This document shows, piece after piece, positions 55,311-63,400 of a stretch of DNA of 64,000 nt; positions within the stretch are counted from its first letter, which is position 1, and each line of letters begins with the position of its first letter. The stretch lies in contig NZ_PDJH01000001.1 in the NCBI RefSeq assembly GCF_002564025.1, positions 2,046,001-2,110,000 on the forward strand. Direction: 5' to 3'. The notes below the pieces were generated by a model, which made no database searches, had not been told where the DNA came from, and worked only from the letters and a program-made list of their open reading frames with translations. Source of the DNA: Flavimobilis soli (GTDB lineage: Bacteria; Actinomycetota; Actinomycetes; Actinomycetales; Cellulomonadaceae). Made by a program: the position numbers and the translations under genes.

Positions 55311-56411
55311 TGCCGTGAGCGGCGCGTCTTCCAGGCTGCGGGCCGCGGCGAGGGCAGCGCGCCGTCCGGCGCGTGTCGCGCCGAGGGTCGACGCCGATGC
55401 CCCGTAGCCGACGAGGAGCACGCGCGGGTCGCGGTCGACGACGGTCCCGTCGGTCCTGATGCCGCCGCCCGGCTCGCGCAGCCGGAGCGGGGCGAGGTGG
55501 TCGAGCGCCGGCCGGAAGCCGGTCGCCCACAGGATGACGTCCGCGTGCACGCTCTCCTCCGGGCCGCCGTCGCGTCCCGGGAAGACGACGCCGTCCGGCA
55601 CGACCCGCGTGAACATCCCGCGCGAGACGAGCAGCCCCGAGTCGATCGCGCGCTGGTACTCGGGCGTGAGCGGCAGTCCCGTCGCGGCGACGACGCTGAG
55701 CGTCGGCAGACCGGCGAGCGTCCGCGCCTGCACGCGCTTCTCGACGTCGATGCCCCACTCCGTGTCGAACGGTCGGTCGACCCACTCGGGCTCGCGCCGG
55801 GTCGCCCACGTCGTCGAGCGTGCGACGCCGTCGAGCTGCAGCAGGAACTGCGTCGCGGACGCACCCGCGCCCACGACGACGACGTCGAGGTTGCGCATGT
55901 CCTCGACCGTCCAGAAGTCGCGCGTGTGGAGCTGCCGGCCGCGGAACGTCTCGCGGCCGCGGACGTACGGCCAGTACGGGCGGTCCCACGTGCCGGTCGC
56001 GGTGACGACTCGGCGCGCCCGCCACACGCCCGCGTCCGACGTGACGGTGAGCGGGCCGTCGGGCCCGGCGTCGGACGTCACCGCCGTCACACGTGCCGGG
56101 CGCACGACCGGCAGGTCGAAGCGGCGCTCGTACTCGCCGTAGTACCGCTCGACGACCTGCGACGACGGCTCGTCCGGGTCGGGCGTGCCGAGCGGGAGGC
56201 CGGGCAGGTCGTGGATGCCGTGCGCGCCGCCGAAGGTGAGCGACGGCCAGCGGTGCCGCCACGCGCCCCCAGGGCCTTCGTTCGCGTCGAGCACGACGTG
56301 CTCCACACCGAGCCGTCGCAGGTGGTGCGACGCGGAGAGCCCAGCCTGACCGGCGCCGACCACGACGACGTCGACGTCGACCGTGCCGCGGTCCTGGCCG
56401 TCGGACGTCAT
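55287..56411 (-). CDS. flavin-containing monooxygenase-like protein
   Basis: 374 residues. Two dinucleotide folds, VVVVGAGQAGLSASHHLRRLG (FAD) and VVVVGAGASATQFLLQL (NADPH), flank the FMO-type motif FRGRQLHTRDFW. ATGTWDRPYWP and ILWATGFRPAL also fit. It is shorter than classical FMOs (about 500) and resembles the bacterial Baeyer-Villiger/YUCCA-like group. Substrate unknown. AGGAGG precedes the ATG at 56411. Confidence 0.83.
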   Translation of the reverse strand: MTSDGQDRGTVDVDVVVVGAGQAGLSASHHLRRLGVEHVVLDANEGPGGAWRHRWPSLTFGGAHGIHDLPGLPLGTPDPDEPSSQVVERYYGEYERRFDLPVVRPARVTAVTSDAGPDGPLTVTSDAGVWRARRVVTATGTWDRPYWPYVRGRETFRGRQLHTRDFWTVEDMRNLDVVVVGAGASATQFLLQLDGVARSTTWATRREPEWVDRPFDTEWGIDVEKRVQARTLAGLPTLSVVAATGLPLTPEYQRAIDSGLLVSRGMFTRVVPDGVVFPGRDGGPEESVHADVILWATGFRPALDHLAPLRLREPGGGIRTDGTVVDRDPRVLLVGYGASASTLGATRAGRRAALAAARSLEDAPLTAAAPVPAR

Positions 56412-56679
56412 GCGAGCCTCCTGGGAGTGTCTGTCTGCCTGGGGAACACCCTGGCGGCGAAGGCCATTCCGCACAGTGATGGAGGCCACCACTTGCGGTG
56501 CCCGTCCCCTTGCGATCTTTGCGGCCTGTCGGGCAGGGAGAGCGCACTCCGAGCGCTCCACGAGACGGCTCGCTCCTCCGGTAAATACGTTCGGGCACGG
56601 CTCTACACAGCGGACCGCCGCGTCCTATATGCTCTCCGCGTCACACGAGGTCGTGTGCTTACAAAAGTCAGGGGATGAT
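56412..56679. other. divergent gap at the start of the low-GC island
   Basis: 268 bases with lower GC than the window average. It separates the monooxygenase gene from the secreted-protein gene. No repeat or RNA motif seen; the promoter of the island must lie here. Confidence 0.4.
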
Positions 56680-57607
56680 GTGAATAATCGCTTGCGTCAC
56701 AAGGCTGTCCGTCGGATCGCCGCGTCGGTTTCCATTGCGTTGGCTGCAACCTTCGCTGCTGCCGGGGGGGGCGAGCGCCGCCACAGAACCAGACGGCCCG
56801 GCGATCCTCGGAAGTGAGACTGGCGGAGATGTGCCTGCTGTGCCCTCGAGTCCAGTCCTCGGGGCAGCGGAGGAGCGCTACGTCGCCGAGGCTCTTCAGC
56901 ATTATCTGCAGAAGGTTGGCCGCTCGTCTAAGGGGGGACGATTGGCTATTGCAGAGAGTGGGGCGCTCGGCGTAGATGCCTCCACGACGCGCCTTGGCGC
57001 TAAGTCTGCCCAAGCCGGCCTAGTCGCCGCGGCTGCCGCGACTGGGAATCAGATTAGCATCGCACAGGTTCCGCAGTCGAAGAGCTACTATTGCGGGCCT
57101 GCTGTGGGCTTCATGATTCTGAAGACACCTAAGTTCAAGGGGGCGAAGAGCGTAGCTGACGGCAAGGCTCTGTCGCAGTCGAACCTAGCGGGCAGCGGAT
57201 ACATGATGACCGATAGTCGCGGCGCCACAACCTGGGCGAGCAAGAGCTTTGTGGCGGCTCTGAACAAGTGGACCGGCGCGAACCCGAAGACCTGGTATCA
57301 GGTGAATGCGCCCACTGTGACCCGAGTAGCTTCGATCGCAACATTCAACATCGATCTCGGCTATGCCTTTGCCGTCGATACTGTCGAGTTTCAAGGCGGC
57401 ACCCACTACAACGGGCATCCGAACCGCACCCTTGGGCACTGGTTGGCGGGATACCGTTACAGTGCATCGGGCGATACCCTGTACTTCGCCGATCCTGCGG
57501 CGAATGCGCCGAGTCTCACCGGCTTCGGGGCCACGAAGCCCACGTTCAGCCATGCCACGAGCACCTTCACCAGTCGCTATCTTCAGTCGAACGGAATAGT
57601 GGGTTGA
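56680..57607 (+). CDS. secreted C39-like cysteine-protease-fold protein, frame broken at a G8 run
   Basis: The GTG at 56680 (GGGG five bases upstream) opens a good signal peptide (NNRLRHKAVRRIAASVSIAL) that stops early in frame after a run of eight G (56764-56771). With seven G the reading continues GGASAATEPDGPAILG, giving an AxA cleavage site and a 308-residue protein. The mature part has the C39-like cysteine motif KSYYCGPAVGFMIL and a late His region (GHPNRTLGHWLAGY, DTLYFADPA). Codon use is AT-richer than neighbours. The break may be phase variation, a mutation or a sequencing error. The partner gene starts inside its stop. Confidence 0.75.
56764..56771 (+). repeat. homopolymeric G8 tract in the signal-peptide region
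   Basis: Eight consecutive G where seven would keep one open frame. It lies at the junction of the signal peptide and mature protein, the usual place of phase-variable tracts. Confidence 0.85.
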
Positions 57608-58959
57608 GTCCTCGTCGTCGGCCCATCCTGATCGGTGCCCTTCTTGTGTGTGCGGGAGTCGGCGCTGTAGGGGTCTGGCAAGCAGCTGGTGGCGACGCCC
57701 CGCCTCGTACAGCCGCGACGTCTTCGGGATCCGCCTCGCCAACCTACGCTCCGAGCCCTAGTGGGTCTGGGTCGCTCCCCGGATACGACGACGGTGCGGG
57801 TACGGATGGCCCCTTGGACCTCGACATTCAGTTCGAGGGCCGGCTCATCAGTGCTCCCGACAAGTTGCTCAAGTTCGCCGCGGTGCAGGACGCCCTAGCG
57901 AAAGGAGTCATTGAAGAGGTGAAGGCACCGGACATGCGCGAGCAGGGGCTTATTCCGAGGGTATTGCTCGATGACGGATCTTTTGTTGTGGAGTCGATCG
58001 AGGACCAGGCTGAGCCGACTAGTCTGACGCAGACGCGTACCGGCGTGCTTGCTGGCGGGAGGGTCACGCTGTGGCCGACCGTGCATGTGAATGGCGTTGA
58101 TCGCCGGGTTCCGCGCCAAGGCGAGGCTGCAGATGCATTCGGTGGAGTGGTCGCATGGGTCGAGACTCCGTCGACTGACCTGGCTACTGACAGTTGGTCC
58201 GTGTTCTCGCACCGCCTCGATGGGCAGGGAGCCAGTGTGCCGATAGCCAGTTCCGAAGACCTTCTTCCGGACGAGTTGCTGCCCATCAAGGGGCCGTACA
58301 TTCAGCCAAGCGTCGGTTCTTCGAGGGTATTTTGGGGGTCGCCCTACCCTCTTGGCTCAGCGGTACTTACTCTGGATGATCTCGGTGTTGGCATCTTTGG
58401 CAAGGACCTCGACGGTCGTGGCAGCCTTGACAGGCTTGCGGACGGAGGGATCTTGCCGACCGCTGTCGGTGAGGACGTCGTCTATGTGCGTGTGAGCGGG
58501 TACGACCCTGCCTTGCCTGAAGGGCGTTTTGTGATCGCCCGGAGAGACGGAGAGGCAAAGACCCCCGAGGAGGAGCTTGTCTCGGGAGTCCTGGCGGAGT
58601 CGACCCAGTTCGAGGGAATGGTCGCGACGGAGTCGCACCTCGTGTGGGCGCTCAGAGGGGGATCGTCTGAGACGGCGACATCCCGGATCAATATCTTAGA
58701 TCTCAGGAGCGGCGTGCTCTCTGCGGTGGATGTCGAGTCCGCATACGGGGTGACCCGACTCGGTATTGATGGCGACTCTCTTGTCTTCGCGACCGATGCC
58801 GAGCGTGGGATTGTCCGGCTCTCTGACATGAACGTATATCGCTTGCCGGACGGTGAAGGCCTTGCGCACTCGTTGATGGTGGCTGGCTCATACGTGTCAT
58901 GGGAGGAAGCTGGCGATGGTCCCTTTGGCGTTCTGAAGCTCGCTCGCATCACTGATTGA
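57604..58959 (+). CDS. membrane-anchored extracellular protein, putative beta-propeller
   Basis: 451 residues starting with TTG inside the previous stop (4-base overlap), so the two genes are translationally coupled. Residues about 7-25 form a single membrane anchor (ILIGALLVCAGVGAVGVWQ) followed by a Ser/Pro/Gly linker. The rest has recurring short strands (VVAWVETPS, SRVFWGSPYP, DVVYVRVSGYDP, LVWALRGGSS, LVFATDAE), like a WD/TolB-type propeller. I do not recognise a named family. Lower GC than the genes around it. The pairing with a secreted C39-like protein suggests a common extracellular task. Confidence 0.7.
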   Translation: MSPRRRPILIGALLVCAGVGAVGVWQAAGGDAPPRTAATSSGSASPTYAPSPSGSGSLPGYDDGAGTDGPLDLDIQFEGRLISAPDKLLKFAAVQDALAKGVIEEVKAPDMREQGLIPRVLLDDGSFVVESIEDQAEPTSLTQTRTGVLAGGRVTLWPTVHVNGVDRRVPRQGEAADAFGGVVAWVETPSTDLATDSWSVFSHRLDGQGASVPIASSEDLLPDELLPIKGPYIQPSVGSSRVFWGSPYPLGSAVLTLDDLGVGIFGKDLDGRGSLDRLADGGILPTAVGEDVVYVRVSGYDPALPEGRFVIARRDGEAKTPEEELVSGVLAESTQFEGMVATESHLVWALRGGSSETATSRINILDLRSGVLSAVDVESAYGVTRLGIDGDSLVFATDAERGIVRLSDMNVYRLPDGEGLAHSLMVAGSYVSWEEAGDGPFGVLKLARITD

Positions 58960-58960
58960 C

Positions 58961-59068
58961 GGCTCATCGCAGTTGAGGGTGTAGCAGGCGGCGCGTCGGT
59001 GCCTGCGTAGAGGTCGAGGTCTCCCGAGGACGGAAGTTCTCACACTGCCCATCCAGGAAGACCTCGAC
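58961..59068 (+). mobile_element. left end of a truncated ISL3-family element
   Basis: GGCTCATCGCAGTTGAGGGT followed by GTAG looks like an ISL3 left inverted repeat. It begins one base after the stop of the propeller gene. No matching right repeat is found before the mevalonate operon. Confidence 0.65.
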
Positions 59069-59988
59069 GTGTTTGACGCTACCTTCGCGCGCGCTGACCT
59101 GACCACGTTCTGCCGTCTCGATGAGTTCGGCCTGCAGGTCGTCGGGCAGCATCTCGAGCCGGACCGGGCGGTGCTCGCCTGCCGGGTCATCGACGTCGAT
59201 GAGGCGGACCGGTGGTGCCGGCGCTGCGGCTGCGAAGGCCTGGCGCGAGACACCGTCACGCGCCGGTTGGCGCACGAGCCGCTGGGCTGGCGCCCGACGA
59301 CGCCTCTGGTGACCGTCCGCCGCTACCAGTGCACCGGCTGCGGCTACGTGTTGCGCCAAGACACCAGCCGCGCTGCCGAGCCGCGGGCGAAGCTGTCCCG
59401 CAGTGCGCTGAGGTGGGCTCTGGTCGGTCTGGTCGCCCAGCACCTGACCGTCGCTCGGATCGCCGAAAGCCTCGGGGTCTCGTGGAACACGGCCAATACC
59501 GCCGTGCTCGCCGAGGGCCGGCGGGTCCTCATCGAGGACCCGGACCGTTTCGAGGGCGTCAAGGTGATCGGCGTCGACGAGCATGTTTGGCGCCACACCC
59601 GCCGCGGCGACAAGTACGTCACGGTCATCATCGACCTGACCCCGATCCGCGACCGCACCGGTCCTCCACGGCTGCTCGACATGGTCCAGGGGCGCTCCAA
59701 GCAGGCGTTCAAGACGTGGCTCGCCGAGCGTCCCAAGGCTTGGCGGGACGGCCTGGAGGTCGTAGCGATGGACGGGTCTTCCGGCTTCAAGACCGCCACC
59801 ACCGAGGAGCTGCCCGACGCAGTCGCAGTGATGGACCCCTTCCACGTCGGGCGCCTGGCCGGTGACACGTTGGACCGGTGCCGGCGGCGCGTCCAGCAGG
59901 ACCTTCACGGTCACCGCGGGCGCAAGGACGACCCTCTCTACCGGGCTCGACGGACCCAGTGCACCGGAGCCGACCTGCGGTACGGCAG
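59069..59988 (+). pseudogene. 3'-truncated ISL3-family transposase
   Basis: About 305 residues of an ISL3 transposase starting with GTG. It has the N-terminal zinc ribbon (RWCRRCGCEG...CTGCGYVL), an HTH (TVARIAESLGVSWNTANTAV), and DDE motifs VIGVDEHVW and VVAMDGSSGFK, then VMDPFHVGRLAG. Similarity ends near RARRTQCTGADL. The C-terminal third with the final catalytic Glu is missing, and the frame then runs through unrelated sequence. It is probably inactive. The breakpoint is estimated from family knowledge. Confidence 0.8.
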
Positions 59989-60030
59989 GGATCGGAGCGG
60001 ACGTCGCGGCGGTCGCGAGCAGCGGCCCTA

Positions 60031-60070
60031 CGACGAGGGCCCGGCCGCTGCGGCGGCCGGGCCCTCGTCG
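60031..60070. terminator. strong hairpin after mvaS
   Basis: A perfect 18-bp stem CGACGAGGGCCCGGCCGC around a TGCG loop, 10 bases past the mvaS stop. It separates the mevalonate operon from the IS remnant. Confidence 0.88.
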
Positions 60071-60079
60071 AGCGTTGCG

Positions 60080-61249
60080 TCAGGAGTTGCGCTCGTACCG
60101 GCGGGCGCGCCCGACGATGCCCGCGAAACGGAACGGCGCGGCCGTCACGTGCGGCGTCTTCACGTCGACGTCGGAGGCGAGCTCAGCGGCCGCGTGGATC
60201 CTGCGGTACTCCGGGACGTCGACAGGCACGCGCGCGTCGAGCTGCGCCGTGACGGCGCCGGGGCGCAGCGCTTTGCGGTAGCCGGGCTGCACGACCGCCG
60301 TGAACAGCTCGCCGACGCTGCCGGACCCGTACGAGAAGAATCCGATGCGGCGGCCCGCGACGTCAGCCTCGTTGTCCAGGACGGACGCGAGCGCGAAATA
60401 CAGCGACGCCGTATACGAGTTGCCGATGCGGCGGTTGTACGTGAACGTCGACGAGATGACCGTGTCATCGCGCGTGACGCCCGTGTGGTTGCTCAGCTGG
60501 GCGAACGCCTTCGCGGCCATGCGCGTGAACGGCTGGTGCAGGCAGAAGCGGTCGATCTCCTCGGCCGCGACGCCACCGCGCGCCTGGTAGTCGTCCCACG
60601 CGCCGAGGAGCGAGTCCACGTACGCGGTGACGGACAGTCGCCCGTCCACGACGGCCGTCGAGCGGTCGTTCGGACGCCAGAAGTCGTCGACGTCCGCCGT
60701 GTGCACGCCCGTCACGGGCTCGATCGCGAGCAGCGCCGGGTCGGCACCGATCAGCATCGCGACCGCGCCCGCGCCCTGCGTCGCCTCGGCGGCCGAGTCG
60801 ACGTCGTAGCGCGCGTTGTCGCTCGCGATGAGCAGCACCTGCTCGTCAGGGTTGCGCGCGACCATGCCGAGCGCCGCCTGGAGACCAGCCGTCGCGGAGT
60901 AGCAGGCCTGCTTCATCTCGACGACGCGGCAGCCCGACGGCAGGCCGAGGAGCTGGTGGACGTAGACGCCCGCAGCCTTCGACTGGTCGATGCCCGACTC
61001 GGTCGCGAACAGCACCGTGCGGATCTTCGACGTGCCGTGACGCTCGATGATCGGCGCGGCGGCCGTCGCGGCCATCGTGACGATGTCCTCGTCGGGTGCG
61101 AGCAGGCTCATCTCGTCCTGCCCGATGCCCACGTGGTACTTCGCGGGGTCGACGCCCGTCGCGACCGCGAGGTCGGTGAGGGACACGACGTGGTGGCCGG
61201 TCGCGACCGAGAGGTCGATCAGGCCGATCTGGGGTGCAGTCGCCGTCAC
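60080..61249 (-). CDS. mvaS: hydroxymethylglutaryl-CoA synthase MvaS
   Basis: 389 residues. Condenses acetyl-CoA with acetoacetyl-CoA. The catalytic Glu84 (ATESGIDQS), Cys116 (KQACYSATAG) and His238 (FCLHQPF) are in place, and AGAVAMLIGAD fits the family. The GTG at 61249 has AAGGAGG upstream and overlaps the mvaA stop by 4 bases. Last gene of the mevalonate operon, in the CL190-type order (fni, mvaA, mvaS). Confidence 0.94.
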   Translation of the reverse strand: MTATAPQIGLIDLSVATGHHVVSLTDLAVATGVDPAKYHVGIGQDEMSLLAPDEDIVTMAATAAAPIIERHGTSKIRTVLFATESGIDQSKAAGVYVHQLLGLPSGCRVVEMKQACYSATAGLQAALGMVARNPDEQVLLIASDNARYDVDSAAEATQGAGAVAMLIGADPALLAIEPVTGVHTADVDDFWRPNDRSTAVVDGRLSVTAYVDSLLGAWDDYQARGGVAAEEIDRFCLHQPFTRMAAKAFAQLSNHTGVTRDDTVISSTFTYNRRIGNSYTASLYFALASVLDNEADVAGRRIGFFSYGSGSVGELFTAVVQPGYRKALRPGAVTAQLDARVPVDVPEYRRIHAAAELASDVDVKTPHVTAAPFRFAGIVGRARRYERNS

Positions 61250-62319
61250 GACGACCTCCTTGCGTTCCGTTCGAGGGTGATGTGCGCAGCCATGAGCTCG
61301 CCAGGGTTCGTCTGCGCGGCCATGAGCGAGAGCTCCCCGCACAGCACGGTAGCCGCTGCGAGAACCGCGAGCCTCCGGGAGCTGGCCCCGGGAACGTCGG
61401 TTCGCTCACAGCCGAGGCGGACGAGCGCCTCGTCGATGCCCGGCACGTCCTTGCCGTTGCCGACCGTGCCGACGATCAGGTTCGGGAGCGTGCACGAGAA
61501 GTACAGGTCGCCGTCGCGGTCCTCGGCGTGGGTCATGCCCTGCGAGCCCTCGACGATGTTCGCCGCGTCCTGGCCGGTCGCGAGGTAGAACGCGAGCAGC
61601 ATGTTCGCGTAGTGCGCGTTGGCGGAGCGCAGCGCGCCCGCGACCGTCGAGCCGACGAAGTTCTTGCGCAGGTTGAGCTCGGCGATCTGCTTCGCCGTCG
61701 AGCGCAGCTGCTTGTGGACCAGCTCCTCGGGGATGAGGATCTCCGCGACGACGTTCTTGCCGCGGCCGCGGATGCCGTTGATCGCGGTGGCCTTCTTGTC
61801 CGAGCAGTAGTTGCCCGAGATCGAGCCGTACGAGAGGGTCGGCTCGGCGTCGAGGACGAACGACATGAGCGCCTCGGACGCCTTGGTCACCATGTTGTGG
61901 CCCGACGCGTCGCCGGTCGTGAACTCCCAGCGCACGAACAGCAGGTTGCCGACGATCTGCTCGTCGAGGTCGATGAGCTTCGCGAACGCGCTCTGCGCGG
62001 CGACGACGGCCTGCAGCTCGGGCAGACGCGCACGGATGCGCTGCCAGGCCGCGAAGGCGGCGGCGCCGTTCTCCGCGACGAACAGCGTCGAGCGGGTCAT
62101 GCGCTCGTCGATCAGCGTCGTGACGATGCCGTCGGGGACGAGGCGCGAGATGCGCGCGCCGCGGCCGACCGACGGCCACAGCGGGATCTCGTACGTCGCG
62201 AGCGGGACGGACTGCTCGCCGGTCATGACGTTGCCGGAGAGCTTGAGCGGACCCACCCAGCGCGTGGGGACGGATGTGACCGTGCGGGTCACCTCGGCGT
62301 CGGTGGCGTCAGCGGCCAT
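61246..62319 (-). CDS. mvaA: hydroxymethylglutaryl-CoA reductase MvaA
   Basis: 357 residues, class I-like as in Streptomyces CL190. It makes mevalonate with NADPH. The expected catalytic residues are Glu44 (ATYEIPL), Asp137 (GDASGHNM), Lys175 (CSDKKATAING) and a C-terminal His (MAAHITLERN). GTVGNGKDVPG is the cofactor loop. It overlaps the fni stop by 11 bases. Confidence 0.94.
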   Translation of the reverse strand: MAADATDAEVTRTVTSVPTRWVGPLKLSGNVMTGEQSVPLATYEIPLWPSVGRGARISRLVPDGIVTTLIDERMTRSTLFVAENGAAAFAAWQRIRARLPELQAVVAAQSAFAKLIDLDEQIVGNLLFVRWEFTTGDASGHNMVTKASEALMSFVLDAEPTLSYGSISGNYCSDKKATAINGIRGRGKNVVAEILIPEELVHKQLRSTAKQIAELNLRKNFVGSTVAGALRSANAHYANMLLAFYLATGQDAANIVEGSQGMTHAEDRDGDLYFSCTLPNLIVGTVGNGKDVPGIDEALVRLGCERTDVPGASSRRLAVLAAATVLCGELSLMAAQTNPGELMAAHITLERNARRSS

Positions 62320-63400
62320 CGTGGCCTCCTCGGGTGTTGTCGGTCGCGCCCGCGGAGCGGGCGCTGAGTGCGGCGGCGTCGATCCCGCGCAGCTCGCAGA
62401 ACTCTCGCACGGATCCCCGCACGAGCAGGTCGGTGCCCGCCAGGGCGGAGACGGTCGGCGCGCCGACGGTCGCCATGAGCTGCGTCAGGTGCTCCTTCCA
62501 CCGGTTGATCTCGGTGACGAGCGCGTCCACGCCGCCGTCGACGGCGAGCGCGAGGAACGTGCCCGCGACGCCGACGCCCTTCGCGCCGAGCGCGAGGGCC
62601 TTGAGGACGTCGAGCGGGTTGCGCACGCCACCCGAGGCGAGCAGCGTCGGGAAGCCGCTCGGGGCGTCGAGCAGGCAGCTCACCGTGGACTGGCCCCAGC
62701 CCTCGAGGTACGCGTAGTCGCCGCCTGCGCGGCGCGAGTTCTCGATGCGGGCGAAGTTCGTGCCGCCGCGGCCGGAGACGTCGGCGACCGTGACGCCGAG
62801 GCCTGCGAGGGTGTCGAGCGTGCGGCGGCTCAGGCCGAAGCCGACCTCCTTGACGACGACGGGGACCGGCACGGCCGCGACGACGGCCTCGATCGTGGCA
62901 GGCCACGCGGAGAAGTCGCGCGACCCCTCCGGCATGACCGTCTCCTGCATGGCGTTGACGTGGATCTGCAGCGCGTCGGCCTGGAGCAGGTCGATCACGC
63001 GCAGCGCGTTGTCGACGCCGTGGTCCGCGCCGAGGTTCGCCATGACGAAGCCGTCGGGGTTCTCCTCGCGGATCACCTGGAAGGTGGGGATCTGCGACGG
63101 GTCCTTGAGCGCGATGCTCATCGAGCCGGACGCCATGGGGATGCCTGTTTCACGAGCCGCGATCGCGAGCGTGCGGTTGATCTCGCCGGTCGAGGTGCTG
63201 CCGCCGGTCATGCCGTTGATGTAGAACGGCACGTCCCAGCTCACGCCGCCGACGGTCGTGCCGAGGCTGACGGTCGCCGGGTCGATGCCGGCGAGGGCAT
63301 GGTGGAGGAGCTCGACGTCGTCGAAGTCGTTGCGGCCGCGCACGCCACGGTTCTGGTCCATCGCGAGGGCGACGTGGTTGTCCTTGCGTTCACTCGTCAT
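62309..63400 (-). CDS. fni: type 2 isopentenyl-diphosphate delta-isomerase
   Basis: A 363-residue FMN enzyme that interconverts IPP and DMAPP. RKDNHVALAMDQ, YINGMTGGSTSTGEINRTLA, GSMSIALKDP and DVSGRGGTNFARIENSRR are family motifs. Starts overlapping the kinase gene by 11 bases. As part of the mevalonate operon it completes C5 isoprenoid supply. Confidence 0.94.
   Translation of the reverse strand: MTSERKDNHVALAMDQNRGVRGRNDFDDVELLHHALAGIDPATVSLGTTVGGVSWDVPFYINGMTGGSTSTGEINRTLAIAARETGIPMASGSMSIALKDPSQIPTFQVIREENPDGFVMANLGADHGVDNALRVIDLLQADALQIHVNAMQETVMPEGSRDFSAWPATIEAVVAAVPVPVVVKEVGFGLSRRTLDTLAGLGVTVADVSGRGGTNFARIENSRRAGGDYAYLEGWGQSTVSCLLDAPSGFPTLLASGGVRNPLDVLKALALGAKGVGVAGTFLALAVDGGVDALVTEINRWKEHLTQLMATVGAPTVSALAGTDLLVRGSVREFCELRGIDAAALSARSAGATDNTRGGHDGR

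Noticed and set aside
59989..61588. Extension of the transposase frame over mvaS and mvaA
   Set aside because: It runs antisense to clear mevalonate genes and has no family similarity after the TGADL motif.
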